The notes: generated from the sequence alone by a model not told the origin. A DNA stretch of 64,000 bases from Paenibacillus dakarensis (GCF_001373415.1 NZ_CDSE01000009.1:1-64000), one strand, 5' to 3'. Numbered from the stretch's first letter, positions 32,521 through 42,063 are shown. A program made the numbers and translations.

Positions 32521-33564
32521 ATGGCAAGAAGTTGGGACCCTACCGCACTACCAATACAGCCGGGCATTTACATTAACTTCAAACGTGCTGCGGCCGCCCA
32601 AATTAACGGAGGCGCTCGCGGTATCGTCGCTATCCCGTTACTGGACTACGCGAATACAGCGTCGGCCAAGACGTTTTATACGGTGGCGTCCGAAGCAGAG
32701 GCGGCGGAATTATTCGGACTCGCGAATATTGATTCGATATTGCTCGCGCTCCAAGGCGGCGCCAAAGAGGTACTCGTTTATACGATGCCCGACGATCCGG
32801 TCGAACAGGATTACGTTGATATGCGTGAAGCCTTCGACACACGCGGATTTAACGTATTTGTATTCGACGGCGAATATGATGCGGATCAGCAATCGGCGGT
32901 TAAGACGTGGGTCAAGCGCAATCGTGACGAGGGCAAGCACTTTATCGTCGTTATCGGCGGTGACGCGGTAACAGACGCAGATCCAACGGCAGGCGACGCA
33001 CGGACTACGCTTAATAGCGACGACTATATCGTTAACCTTACGGTCGGCGGTACGGTTGGCGACACGGTTTACACATCGTCCGAGTTTGCGCCGTTTATCG
33101 CGGGTGATATCGCAGGCACTCCGATTAACGAGTCGGTGACATACGATCCAATGCCGCTCGAAGACGTTAATAAGCGCATGACCAATTCGCAGATTAACGC
33201 GGCATTAACGGCTGGCTCGCTGGTCCTCGTACACGATGGCGTAAAAGTGAAAATCGTTAGCGGCATCACAACGTCGGGTCAAAAGATCCGAAGTGTACGC
33301 GCTCGCCAAGCGATTGCGACCGATATCTCGCGCACGGCCGCCGACAACTATATCGGCAAGCTCAATAACAACGCAAACGGACAAGCAACGTTAATGATCG
33401 CGATTAAGGCGTATTTGGAAACGTTGGAAGCTGACGGGGTACTGACTTCGCCGGCCGTTGCGCTTGATCCAACGCGTCCTAGCGTCGGTGACTCGGTGTT
33501 CCTGCAGATTAGCTACAGCGAGACGGATAGCATCGAGCGGATATTCTTAACAATCAATATTTAA
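32521..33564 (+). CDS. Contractile tail sheath protein
   Basis: 347 residues. QPGIYINFKRAAAAQI at the N-terminus, FTV-type beta segments, and a C-terminal domain with RARQAIATDISRTAADNYIGK and LDPTRPSVGDSVFLQISYSETD, RIFLTINI match XkdK/Phage_sheath_1. Its presence shows the tail is contractile. ATG start behind AAAGGAGG. Confidence 0.9.
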   Translation: MARSWDPTALPIQPGIYINFKRAAAAQINGGARGIVAIPLLDYANTASAKTFYTVASEAEAAELFGLANIDSILLALQGGAKEVLVYTMPDDPVEQDYVDMREAFDTRGFNVFVFDGEYDADQQSAVKTWVKRNRDEGKHFIVVIGGDAVTDADPTAGDARTTLNSDDYIVNLTVGGTVGDTVYTSSEFAPFIAGDIAGTPINESVTYDPMPLEDVNKRMTNSQINAALTAGSLVLVHDGVKVKIVSGITTSGQKIRSVRARQAIATDISRTAADNYIGKLNNNANGQATLMIAIKAYLETLEADGVLTSPAVALDPTRPSVGDSVFLQISYSETDSIERIFLTINI

Positions 33565-33580
33565 GGACGGTGAAAAATAG

Positions 33581-34033
33581 ATGGCACAACAAGGCACGCT
33601 TGACGCTAAGCGCGTTATCAGCGGTAACTACGGATTCTTGTACGATGAGGACGGCGAGTGGTTGTCGAATGTCACATCGATTGAAGCGAACATCGAAATC
33701 GGCATGGAGGAAATCCGCAGAGCTGGTACGCGTTGGCTCGGCAATAAAACAACAACGCTTAAAGGTTCCGGAAGTATCGGCGGCTACATGATTACGTCCG
33801 TATGGATCGAGAAAATGAACCAAGTTACGGACGACGAAAGTTCACCGTTCGTGACCGAGCTGCAGGTCGTACTCGATGATCCGGAATCATTTGGCGCGTA
33901 TCGTGTACGTCTGAAAAACGTCACATTCGACAATATTCCGGTAATCAATTTCGAAGTTGGTTCGATCGTCGAGCAGGAGTACACGTTTGTATTCTCCGGC
34001 TACGAAGTTATCGAGGGAATTAGACCGCAGTAA
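33581..34033 (+). CDS. Tail tube protein (XkdM-like)
   Basis: 150 residues: VISGNYGFLYDEDGEWL, TRWLGNKTTTLKGSGSIGGY and FDNIPVINFEVGSIVEQEYTF follow the XkdM/Phage_tube_2 pattern. The tube is the inner channel around which the sheath contracts. ATG directly after the sheath gene; followed by a terminator. Confidence 0.88.
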   Translation: MAQQGTLDAKRVISGNYGFLYDEDGEWLSNVTSIEANIEIGMEEIRRAGTRWLGNKTTTLKGSGSIGGYMITSVWIEKMNQVTDDESSPFVTELQVVLDDPESFGAYRVRLKNVTFDNIPVINFEVGSIVEQEYTFVFSGYEVIEGIRPQ

Positions 34034-34050
34034 TCAACGCAAATAAACGA

Positions 34051-34079
34051 GGGTCGGACGCATTTGTCCGGCTCTTTAA
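34051..34079 (+). terminator. Terminator after the tube gene
   Basis: GGTCGGAC-type stem 34051-34059 pairs with 34066-34074 (9 bp, two G-U), loop GCATTT region, then TTTAATTTT. Confidence 0.7.
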
Positions 34080-34100
34080 TTTTATCGGAGGGATAAACGC

Positions 34101-34484
34101 ATGGCTAAAGGATTGGACGCGCTACTCGGCGCAACATTGGAACAAACGAAAGAGGTTTATATCGCGCGATTGAAGACGCATTTTACCGTTAAGGCGCTAA
34201 GTAACGAGGATATGCGGCGTATCGGCGAACGGTCAACGGTTCCGGACGGTAAAGGCGGAAAGCAGACGAATAACGACATGTTTAACGGACTGGTTATCGT
34301 AAAGGGCTGCGTTGATCCAGATTTTAATGACAAAGCGCTCAAGGCACATTATGGCGCGGCTGACGAGATTGATTGCGTGACTAAGGCGCTGTTACCGGGC
34401 GAGATGGTCAAAGTGATGCAGGCGATTCTTGATCTTTCTGGCTTCGGGAATGAAGACGAGTTAATCGAAGACGCAAAAAACTAA
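34101..34484 (+). CDS. Tail assembly chaperone, short product (XkdN-like)
   Basis: 127 residues: YIARLKTHFTVKALSNEDMRRIGERS, DPDFNDKALKAHYGAADEID and VTKALLPGEMVKVMQAILDLSGF follow the XkdN/tail chaperone family that binds the tape measure during tail assembly. The frame ends in GCA-AAA-AAC-TAA, containing a slippery heptamer, so a longer fusion product is also expected. ATG behind GGAGGG. Confidence 0.82.
   Translation: MAKGLDALLGATLEQTKEVYIARLKTHFTVKALSNEDMRRIGERSTVPDGKGGKQTNNDMFNGLVIVKGCVDPDFNDKALKAHYGAADEIDCVTKALLPGEMVKVMQAILDLSGFGNEDELIEDAKN
34475..34481 (+). promoter_or_regulatory. Programmed -1 ribosomal frameshift site, A-AAA-AAC
   Basis: The heptamer occupies the correct phase (third base of GCA, then AAA, AAC) one codon before the TAA at 34482. 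A -1 slip moves ribosomes into a frame open to 34693. Tail chaperone genes of long-tailed phages commonly use this device. Confidence 0.85.
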
Positions 34485-34693
34485 TCAAGGCGGGCGGTGT
34501 TCCGTTCCTTCTCCACGCCATCTTCCAACGACACCACATCCCGCCTGATGAGATTTACGCGAAGGAAAAGCGACACCAGATATTTTTATTTGCGTCGATG
34601 CTCCTCGTATTGGAAGACGAGGAAAAGGAACGGAAGCGTGCGGAGAAGGCGCGAAACCGACAGGGAGGAGGTCGGCGAGTAAGTGGCATTTAA
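34482..34693 (+). CDS. Frameshift extension of the tail assembly chaperone
   Basis: Reached by the -1 slip at 34475-34481; total product about 197 residues. The extension reads LIKAGGVPFLLHAIFQRHHI, then EIYAKEKRHQIFLFASMLLV and a charged tail EEKERKRAEKARNRQGG. It has no start codon or ribosome binding site of its own at the junction, and its tail overlaps the tape measure gene by 11 bp. The PBSX region has a corresponding second frame. A different frame with an ATG-like start at 34497 is a shadow. Confidence 0.8.
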
Positions 34694-36749
34694 TCTCGAA
34701 GGACGCATCCGAATAAAGGACGATGGCGCTAGTAAAGCGCTAGATAATGTCAAGAAATCGATGGAAAAAGCGCATAAAGCAGCCGAATCTTATCGCGATG
34801 CTAACGGGCGATTACGTGATGCACAGGGTAAGTTTGTTGCGGGTGCGGGCAAGGCGCAGTCGAGTTTAAGCCTAATCGAGAAGGCAACTAAAAAGGCTGA
34901 AAAAGCCATGAAGAATCTCAACACGAAAACGAAAGACTTATTCCGCAGTCTCGGTTCCGGCGCAATAAAAGGCGCAGGAATCACCGGTATTGCGGCGCTC
35001 GGAACGGCAGCTTATGCCGGATATAAATCGCTGAATAAGGCGATGGACTTTGAAGCGCAGATGTCTTCGATTGCGGCGTTAACTGGCGCATCACAAACGG
35101 AAATGGCACAAATGCAGTCGCTCGCTCTCAAAATGGGCGCGGCTACTAAGTATAACGCGCTAGAAGCCGGACAGGCGATAGAGGAGCTTCTCAAGGCGGG
35201 CCTTACGCCGGCCACCGTACAAACGGGCGCACTTGAAGCGGCGCTTAATCTCGCAACGGCGGGCGAACTTGATCTCGCATCTGCGGCGGAAATTATGTCG
35301 ACCGCATTAAACGCGTTCCAGGAAGACGGAATGAGCGCTGCACAGGCGGCGAATATTCTCGCAGGTACAGCGAACGCATCCGCAACAGGCGTCGAGGACT
35401 TGCGGTACTCACTTTCGATGGCTTCCGCGGTAGCGTCCGGACTCGGCATGACATTCGAAGACACTAACGTTGCGCTCGGCGTATTCGCTAACCGCGGCCT
35501 TAAAGGTTCGGACGCAGGTACGTCGCTCAAAACGATGCTTCAAACGCTACAGCCGGTAACGGACGAGCAAATCGGACTATTCCGTGAACTCGGTTTAATG
35601 ACGGAGGACGGTTCGAATAAGTTCTTCGACGCGGCCGGTAATATTAAATCGCTTAATGATATCGCGGGAACCTTGCGCACATCACTCGGCAAGCTGACGA
35701 ATCAAGAACGCCAACATGCGCTTAAACTCATGTTCGGAACGGACGCGGTACGTGCGGCAACGATTCTGTACAAAGAGGGCGCAGAAGGCGTGGATAAATT
35801 CCGGAAGGAAATGTCGAACGTAACAGCGCTAGACGTCGCACGTAAGAAGATGGACAACGCATCAGGAGCGGTCGAACAGTTTAGCGGCGCAATCGAGACG
35901 TTGCAGATTGCCGGAATGATGCCGGTACTTCCTATCGTTAAGGATCTCGCTAATGCTGCGGCTGATTTCGTAGAGCGTTATACGCCGAAAATTGTGGCGG
36001 GCGTTCAGTCGATGGTTGATAACGCGAAGAGTTACGTTAAGACGCATTTCATCGATAATCCGGAGTTTGCCCAGCTTCCCGACATCCCAAGTAAAATCGT
36101 GTTTATATTCGAAGACGTAATGCAATCATTCCGCAAATGGTGGGGCCAAGCCGGTGCCGGTCATTTTAAGAAGATGGTTGAGGAGATTACGAAGTTTATC
36201 GTGGGTGGACTTCAAGCGGCAGTTCCGCAGATGGCGGCCGTTGGGCTATCGATGGGTAAGGAGCTTGTTAGCGGTATATTATCCGCGATAAAGGGAGATC
36301 CAATCGCAAACGCGGTGTTACTCGGTGGTGCTGGCGGTGCTGTAGCAGGATTGCCGGGATTAGCCGTCGGAGCTGCAGCAGGTGCGGTAACAGGCGGTAT
36401 CCAAGGCGGTCAAAAACGGGATGACCTCGTTGAGAAGTACCGAAGCGGCAAAATGTCTCCAGATGAGAAAGCGGCGTTCGAACAAATGGGTGTCGCGATG
36501 ATTAAAAAGAAAGCATTCGGTTTCAGCGGCGGAATCAACAACGTCCCATATAACGGAATGATTGCGCGCCTGCACAAAGGCGAGGAAGTATTGACACGCG
36601 AAGAGTCCAAACGATACCGCGGCGAAAATGGCGCAAACGGTACGGGCGGTTCTCGTCCGGTCGTAATCAGCGGAAATAACTTTTACGTACGCGAAGAAGC
36701 CGATATCGAAAAGATTGCGAAGCGCCTGGCGTACGAAATGGCGCAGTAA
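34683..36749 (+). CDS. Tail tape measure protein
   Basis: 688 residues; GTG start behind GGGAGGAGGT. Coiled N-terminus (KALDNVKKSMEKAHKAAES), then the TP901-type core (MDFEAQMSSIAALTGASQTEM, AATKYNALEAGQAIEELLKAG, LGVFANRGLKGSDAGTSLK), a hydrophobic Gly/Ala region near 545-575 (AGGAVAGLPGLAVGAAAGAVTG) and a C-terminal VPYNGMIARLHKGEEVLTREE. At this length the tail would be short (about 100 nm by the usual residue-to-length relation). Confidence 0.9.
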   Translation: MAFNLEGRIRIKDDGASKALDNVKKSMEKAHKAAESYRDANGRLRDAQGKFVAGAGKAQSSLSLIEKATKKAEKAMKNLNTKTKDLFRSLGSGAIKGAGITGIAALGTAAYAGYKSLNKAMDFEAQMSSIAALTGASQTEMAQMQSLALKMGAATKYNALEAGQAIEELLKAGLTPATVQTGALEAALNLATAGELDLASAAEIMSTALNAFQEDGMSAAQAANILAGTANASATGVEDLRYSLSMASAVASGLGMTFEDTNVALGVFANRGLKGSDAGTSLKTMLQTLQPVTDEQIGLFRELGLMTEDGSNKFFDAAGNIKSLNDIAGTLRTSLGKLTNQERQHALKLMFGTDAVRAATILYKEGAEGVDKFRKEMSNVTALDVARKKMDNASGAVEQFSGAIETLQIAGMMPVLPIVKDLANAAADFVERYTPKIVAGVQSMVDNAKSYVKTHFIDNPEFAQLPDIPSKIVFIFEDVMQSFRKWWGQAGAGHFKKMVEEITKFIVGGLQAAVPQMAAVGLSMGKELVSGILSAIKGDPIANAVLLGGAGGAVAGLPGLAVGAAAGAVTGGIQGGQKRDDLVEKYRSGKMSPDEKAAFEQMGVAMIKKKAFGFSGGINNVPYNGMIARLHKGEEVLTREESKRYRGENGANGTGGSRPVVISGNNFYVREEADIEKIAKRLAYEMAQ

Positions 36750-36761
36750 GGAGGCGAGTAG

Positions 36762-37439
36762 ATGGCACGTAAAAAGCCGGAGTTTTGGCTTAAATTTAAT
36801 AACAGCGCAGAGGAGATATGGTTGCCGGTTAATCCGGAATCTATTTCCGTTGTATCTGCGCACGGCTACGAAGATATCGAAGTATCCGATATTGGCGAAT
36901 ATACCGTAATTGGTAGCGGACGCCAGAAGGAGTTTTCGATATCTTCTTTTTTCCCGCGTGACTATAACGCCTCCTATTGCGAATATCCCGATATTGAGGA
37001 CCCGTGGGAATACGTTAAAACAATCGAACGCTGGCAGCGGTCGGGCAAGCCGATACGCTACATCGTTACGAATACGCCGATTAACATTGCGGTCACAATC
37101 CGTAATTTCGAATACGAAGAGCGCGGTGGCGAGCCTGGCGATATATACTTTACGCTTGACCTCAAGGAATACACGTTTATCAAAATCGCGAAAAAGGGCG
37201 AACAAGTTTCCGGAAGCGGAAGCGCAACAATGCCGAAGCTTCAAACGTCCGCTCAACGCCCATCAACGCGTGAGGTTCCGAAATCCTATACGGTTAAATC
37301 CGGCGATTCGCTATTTAAGATTAGCGCCAACGTTTACGGTAAAGGCAATGATTGGCGAAAGATATATGACGCGAATAAAAAGGCGATTGGTCCGAATCCA
37401 AACGTAATCAAACCCGGCGTTAAGTTGGTGATACCGTAA
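36762..37439 (+). CDS. Baseplate/tail protein with C-terminal LysM (XkdP-like)
   Basis: 225 residues. Residues 1-140 (EEIWLPVNPESISVVSAHG, EFSISSFFPRDYNASYC, PWEYVKTIERWQRSGKPIRY) match XkdP; residues about 172-225 are a LysM domain (SYTVKSGDSLFKISANVYG, then IKPGVKLVIP), which would bind peptidoglycan. First gene of the PBSX-like baseplate series. Confidence 0.87.
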   Translation: MARKKPEFWLKFNNSAEEIWLPVNPESISVVSAHGYEDIEVSDIGEYTVIGSGRQKEFSISSFFPRDYNASYCEYPDIEDPWEYVKTIERWQRSGKPIRYIVTNTPINIAVTIRNFEYEERGGEPGDIYFTLDLKEYTFIKIAKKGEQVSGSGSATMPKLQTSAQRPSTREVPKSYTVKSGDSLFKISANVYGKGNDWRKIYDANKKAIGPNPNVIKPGVKLVIP

Positions 37440-38596
37440 TGGAAAGCGTAGATATTCGCGTTTTATACGACGGAACTTACTATATCGAGCCGCTAGTTAA
37501 AACGGCCGTCTGGTCCGGAGATGTGGCGCAACCACACCGCACACTCAAGTTAACGTTAAATAATACGCTCGATGGCGAGGAACAGGCGGTAAACTTCGAA
37601 GTCGGTAAGGAACTCCGATTCTACGCGGATAACGTCGGCCTGTTCCGCGGCATCATCTTCGAGTATTCAATAACGGATCGCGGCGACGCGACGGTACTCG
37701 CGTATGACGAAAACGTCTATCTGACGAAAAATGCGGATACGCGCAAGTTTGTCGGCATGACGGCGGGCGCTATCGTCAAGGAAATATGCGCAGCTTTCGA
37801 GATACCGACGGGAACCATCGCGTCTACTCGTTATGTTATTCCGAAGCTTATTTTGCGCAACATGACGCTATGGGATATGGTCGTCACGGCGCTAACTCAA
37901 ACGCGCAAACAGAACGGCGATAAGTTTGCGGTATATTCGCGCGAGGGTAAACTGTTCCTTCGCGAAAAGAAAGACGGCGCCGTCCGTTGGATGCTCGAAG
38001 ACGGCGTAAATATACTCAGCGCAAATCGAACGCAATCAATCGAGGATATGCGTACATCCGTTAAGGTTATCGGAGGCGACGATAAAAAGCCGCTAACGGC
38101 AACGGAAAAGGACGCGACTCTCGCGAAGAAATACGGACTTATGCAGCACGTCGAACAAGCCGATAGCCAAATGAAAGAATCCGCGATTAAGCAGCTCGCG
38201 AAACAGCGCCTAAAGGAACTCGCGAAGGTATCGGAGGAAATAACGGTCGAAGCGCTTGGCATTACGGATGTCGTCGCAGGCTCGGCCGTTTATGCGTTCG
38301 AATCAATGACGGATTTAGTTGGCGGATTTTACGTTAACGCAGATACTCATACGTTCCAAAACGGCGCCCACCGGATGGAAGTAACGATATCTAAAACGGA
38401 CGACTTGCCGAAATTGGAATACGAGGAAAGTCCGGAGAAGAAGGAAGCCGCTAAGAAAGCGAAGACTGCCGCGAAGAAGAAAACAACGAAGACGACAACG
38501 AAGAAAAAGGCGCCGGCTAAGGCGAAGAAAAAGAGTTCGACGGACTTATTCATCGAACAAATACGCAAACGAAACGGAGGGGAGAAGCCGCTATGA
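37439..38596 (+). CDS. Baseplate hub protein (XkdQ / gpD-like) with Lys-rich tail
   Basis: 385 residues. Body shared with XkdQ/late-control D: VGLFRGIIFEYSITDRGDAT, LTKNADTRKFVGMTAGAIVKE, LILRNMTLWDMVVTALTQT. The C-terminal about 55 residues are a Lys/Ala/Thr-rich tail (EKKEAAKKAKTAAKKK, TTKKKAPAKAKKK), like histone H1 tails and not expected in this family. It could bind DNA or the cell wall. ATG overlaps the preceding TAA. Confidence 0.85.
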   Translation: MESVDIRVLYDGTYYIEPLVKTAVWSGDVAQPHRTLKLTLNNTLDGEEQAVNFEVGKELRFYADNVGLFRGIIFEYSITDRGDATVLAYDENVYLTKNADTRKFVGMTAGAIVKEICAAFEIPTGTIASTRYVIPKLILRNMTLWDMVVTALTQTRKQNGDKFAVYSREGKLFLREKKDGAVRWMLEDGVNILSANRTQSIEDMRTSVKVIGGDDKKPLTATEKDATLAKKYGLMQHVEQADSQMKESAIKQLAKQRLKELAKVSEEITVEALGITDVVAGSAVYAFESMTDLVGGFYVNADTHTFQNGAHRMEVTISKTDDLPKLEYEESPEKKEAAKKAKTAAKKKTTKTTTKKKAPAKAKKKSSTDLFIEQIRKRNGGEKPL

Positions 38597-38997
38597 AACC
38601 GGAGTTAATCGAAGGCGGCGGTTATAGTCAATTTAAGGCGATGGTTAAGGCGCTCGGCCATAATCGCGATGTCGATATCGAATTTGCAACGGTAGTATCC
38701 GCGTCGCCCCTCCGTATCAAAATCGATAATATGCCGCTAGAACTTGACGAAGACGACTTCGCAGTTTGCGAACACTTGACGGAGCATACGCGCAAAGCAA
38801 CGATAAGCGGTGGCGAAATAACACTAACAACGACGCAGGCGGGCGATCCGGCACATACGCATAAAATAACGGCGTTTACGATAACGGACGCTGACGTTAA
38901 GATGGGCGCGGCTCTCACGAAAGGGGACCGCGTTGTCGTCGCGTCATACAATAGCGGCCAAGGATACGTAGTACTCGACCGGATAGGAGGCGTTTAA
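38593..38997 (+). CDS. DUF2577-family baseplate protein (XkdR-like)
   Basis: 134 residues: DIEFATVVSASPLRIKIDNM, DDFAVCEHLTEHTRKATI and the C-terminal KGDRVVVASYNSGQGYVVLDRIG follow the DUF2577/XkdR pattern; it has an OB-like fold at the hub. ATG overlaps the hub gene's TGA. Confidence 0.82.
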   Translation: MKPELIEGGGYSQFKAMVKALGHNRDVDIEFATVVSASPLRIKIDNMPLELDEDDFAVCEHLTEHTRKATISGGEITLTTTQAGDPAHTHKITAFTITDADVKMGAALTKGDRVVVASYNSGQGYVVLDRIGGV

Positions 38998-39000
38998 ATA

Positions 39001-39417
39001 ATGGCGCTTAGTCCACTACAGCCCGTCGATATTGCGGCGGAAGAACTCGCAGAAATCGCTGAAGAACAACCGCTAAAGACGTACGCGCTCGACTTCGATA
39101 ACGGAGTTCTTGGCGGCGTGGTTGACGGCATTGACGCGATAAAGCAATTCGTCGTCAAGGCGATTAAGACGTCGCGCTACCGATTCGCGATATACGACGA
39201 TGATTACGGAAGCGAAATTGACGATTTAATCGGATCAAGCGCGACACTATCGCTATTGGAGACGGAAATACCGCGAGTTATCGAAGAGGCGCTGCTTTAC
39301 GATGACCGCATAACAGACGTATATGATTTCGAACTGACACGCGAGGGCGACCGCCTTTACGTGTCTTTTTACGTGGAGATAAACGAAGAAACTATTCCGA
39401 TGGAGGTGACGATTTAA
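39001..39417 (+). CDS. DUF2634 baseplate wedge protein (XkdS / gp25-like)
   Basis: 138 residues: KTYALDFDNGVLGGVVDGIDA, VVKAIKTSRYRFAIYDDDYG and EIPRVIEEALLYDDRI show the lysozyme-like gp25/DUF2634 wedge family. Its stop overlaps the baseplate J gene start. Confidence 0.85.
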   Translation: MALSPLQPVDIAAEELAEIAEEQPLKTYALDFDNGVLGGVVDGIDAIKQFVVKAIKTSRYRFAIYDDDYGSEIDDLIGSSATLSLLETEIPRVIEEALLYDDRITDVYDFELTREGDRLYVSFYVEINEETIPMEVTI

Positions 39418-40514
39418 TGGCGTATGAAACGGAAACACAAGCCGCAATACACGGGCGGATGCTTGACGCGTCACCTCCGGATATAGATAAGCGCCAAGGC
39501 TCCGTTACGTACGATTTGACCGCGCCTGCAGCTATCGAATTAGAACACGCATATGTCGAGTTAGACGCGGTACTTAACGCAGGATTCGCGGACACGACGT
39601 ACGGAGCGCTACTCGATAGGAAAGCGCGAGAGTACGGGTTAGCGCGGAAGCCTGCGGTTAAGGCGATAGGCTCCGTTACATTTAGCGGACCAGACGGCAC
39701 GGTGATACCGGCGGGAACAGTCGTAGGAACAAGCGGAGAGACTCCGGTTTATTACGTAACATTGGCGGCGGCAACTATCGCAGGCGGTTCCGTTACAGTC
39801 GCGGTAGAGGCGCAAGTAGGCGGCGCACGTGGCAACGTAGGGGCAGGCGCAGTTAATACGGTAATCGGCGACTTGGCGGGGATTCTTACCGTTACCAACG
39901 CGTCATATTTCGAAGGCGGCGTCGATGCGGAGTCAGATGCGTCATTACTCGCGCGATACTTCGAACGGGCTCGGCGGCCGGCTACATCGGGCAATGCGAA
40001 TCAATACCGCCAATGGGCGCTAGAAATACCCGGCGTTAGTGATGCGCGAGTCTATCCGATATGGGCGGGTCCTGGCACCGTTAAAGTCGTATTACTTGAC
40101 GATGATAAAACAGCGCCTGATCCAACGGTAGTTAACGCAGCTCAAACGTATATCGACCCAACGCAGGACGGACGTGGACTTGGTGCGGCTCCTATCGGCG
40201 CAATTGCAACGGTGACGGGCGCGGTTGAAATTCCGATTAATATTACGGTTAATGTGACACTCGCACCTGGCGCAACAACGGCGGAAGTTAAGGCGCAGAT
40301 TGAAACGGGAGTGCGTACTTATCTTCGGTCGCTTGCGTTTGCTGATCCGCTCGTTCGAGTTACGCGGATTGCCAACGTTATCCTCGACGTGCCGCCGGTT
40401 ATTGACTACGAAAACTTAACGGTTAATGGTGGCGGTGGAAACATTGCGATTGCTGACGGAGAAGTTGCGGTACTCGGCGAGGTTATCGTAACGGAGGCGG
40501 TGGCGGCCGTATGA
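39417..40514 (+). CDS. Baseplate J-like wedge protein (XkdT-like)
   Basis: 365 residues. YDLTAPAAIELEHAYVELDA, GSVTFSGPDGTVIPAGTVVG, EGGVDAESDASLLARYFERA and NANQYRQWALEIPGVSDARV are hallmarks of the Baseplate_J family. ATG overlaps the preceding TAA. Confidence 0.92.
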   Translation: MAYETETQAAIHGRMLDASPPDIDKRQGSVTYDLTAPAAIELEHAYVELDAVLNAGFADTTYGALLDRKAREYGLARKPAVKAIGSVTFSGPDGTVIPAGTVVGTSGETPVYYVTLAAATIAGGSVTVAVEAQVGGARGNVGAGAVNTVIGDLAGILTVTNASYFEGGVDAESDASLLARYFERARRPATSGNANQYRQWALEIPGVSDARVYPIWAGPGTVKVVLLDDDKTAPDPTVVNAAQTYIDPTQDGRGLGAAPIGAIATVTGAVEIPINITVNVTLAPGATTAEVKAQIETGVRTYLRSLAFADPLVRVTRIANVILDVPPVIDYENLTVNGGGGNIAIADGEVAVLGEVIVTEAVAAV

Positions 40515-41155
40515 GATCAACGCAAGAAATAGCGCTCGACATGCTCGATTATGCGCCGGACTATTATCGCGAGATAGACGCCGCGACGAACATTATCGAC
40601 CGCGAGGCGGAAGAGTTTGCGCGGCTTAACGCGAGCATTGACGATGTATTGGCGCAGTTTTATATCGAAACCGCAACGTGGGGACTTACGCGGTGGGAGC
40701 GCATATTCGGACTAGCGACGGACCAAACGAAGACGTACGGACAGCGGCGCGAGATATTGCTGTCCCGTTTGCGCGGAGTTGGCGCGGTATCGGCGGATTT
40801 AATAGAAAACGTGGCGTCGGCGTATTCGAACGGTGATGTCGCGGTTACGAGTAAGACGGCGGAATACACAATCGTGATTACGTTCGTCAGTACGATGGGC
40901 GTACCGGAACAAATTGCGGAACTGAAAGCGGCTGTTCGCGATATAACTCCGGCTCACTTAGCGATTGATTACGTGTTCCGTTTTTACACTTACGCGGAAT
41001 TGGCGGCAGGCGGGCGGACATATGGCGCGGTTAAGGCGTCGGGTAAAACGTATGGCGAAATCTATAATCGGGGGGTTGGCGTAATATATGGCGGACACAA
41101 CGAAACTAAAATTACCGCTTATCGACGCGAATATGACCGCGGACGTACCGCGTGA
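40511..41155 (+). CDS. DUF2313 baseplate/tail protein (XkdU-like)
   Basis: 214 residues: MLDYAPDYYREIDAATNIID, TWGLTRWERIFGLATDQTKT, RREILLSRLRGVGAVSADLI and PAHLAIDYVFRFYTYAELAA match XkdU/gp48-like proteins that connect wedge to fibre. Its last 68 bases overlap the tail fibre gene in another frame. Confidence 0.87.
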   Translation: MRSTQEIALDMLDYAPDYYREIDAATNIIDREAEEFARLNASIDDVLAQFYIETATWGLTRWERIFGLATDQTKTYGQRREILLSRLRGVGAVSADLIENVASAYSNGDVAVTSKTAEYTIVITFVSTMGVPEQIAELKAAVRDITPAHLAIDYVFRFYTYAELAAGGRTYGAVKASGKTYGEIYNRGVGVIYGGHNETKITAYRREYDRGRTA

Positions 41156-42050
41156 TATGAACGCATTGGCTAACGGAATCGATGCGAAGGTTGGCGTCGC
41201 AGGCGGATTGGCTACGTTAGGGGCGGACGGTAAGGTGCCGGCGGAGCAATTAAGCGTACAGGCTCCGGCTGATGCGTCGACTACGCGAAAAGGCGTCGTC
41301 CAACTGAATGATGCGGTGAATAGTACGTCAACAACGCAAGCGGCTACGCCTAATGCGGTGAAGAAGGCGTATGACGAGGCTCTTGCGGGAAAGCAAGCTG
41401 GAATTGATCGTAAAGCGGAAGTGGTTGCCGCGCTCAATTCCATAGGTGTAGCGGCATCCACAAGTGAATCATGGGCGCAGTTGATCCCGAAGATGGCGGC
41501 GATAATCAGAGCAACAGGTAACGCAACTGCAGCGGACGTGCTGACGGGAAAACTGTTTAGTAATGCAGGGGCTAATGGATTGACTGGTACAATGCCAAAT
41601 CGAGGCGCAGGCGGCACGGTCACGCCGGGAACGACGAATCAAACGAAGGCCGCAGGTTATTATTCGTCAGCGATTACGATACTTGGGGATCTGGATTTAG
41701 TGTCGTCAAACATCCGCTCAGGCACGAATGTCTTCAACGTTCTTGGTACGCTAATTCCCGGAAAACGCTTTGTCGAGGGTTCCGTCACGCCGACGAGCGG
41801 AGCGGTATCAATACCTTTTAACGCAGAGTTTGCTCCAAAGATTATACTCCTATGGCGGGGTAGTGGTGATGGGACTGTTGATAACGATTTCTCTATAGGT
41901 GTTATACGCGGCGCTGCATATATGCCTTTATTTTACTGCTCGGGTACTAGCTCTAGCTCCTGGGGGAGCGCTCTATATTATAATAGTGGGGTTATTAGCG
42001 CAAGAACCTATCACTATAGTGAAACCTATAACTACAGAATATATGAGTGA
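41088..42050 (+). CDS. Tail fibre protein
   Basis: 320 residues starting MADTTKLKLPLIDANMTADV, the N-terminal attachment segment of Firmicute phage fibres, then TRKGVVQLNDAVNSTSTTQA (Phage_fiber-type repeat) and a Gly/Ser/Thr-rich shaft (ADVLTGKLFSNAGANGLTGT). The C-terminal about 80 residues (from VTPTSGAVSIPFNAEFAPK) form a separate, AT-richer, Tyr/Ser-rich tip, suggesting modular exchange of the receptor-binding part. ATG 41088 lies within the xkdU-like gene. Confidence 0.82.
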   Translation: MADTTKLKLPLIDANMTADVPRDMNALANGIDAKVGVAGGLATLGADGKVPAEQLSVQAPADASTTRKGVVQLNDAVNSTSTTQAATPNAVKKAYDEALAGKQAGIDRKAEVVAALNSIGVAASTSESWAQLIPKMAAIIRATGNATAADVLTGKLFSNAGANGLTGTMPNRGAGGTVTPGTTNQTKAAGYYSSAITILGDLDLVSSNIRSGTNVFNVLGTLIPGKRFVEGSVTPTSGAVSIPFNAEFAPKIILLWRGSGDGTVDNDFSIGVIRGAAYMPLFYCSGTSSSSWGSALYYNSGVISARTYHYSETYNYRIYE

Positions 42051-42063
42051 GGAGGGATGATAC

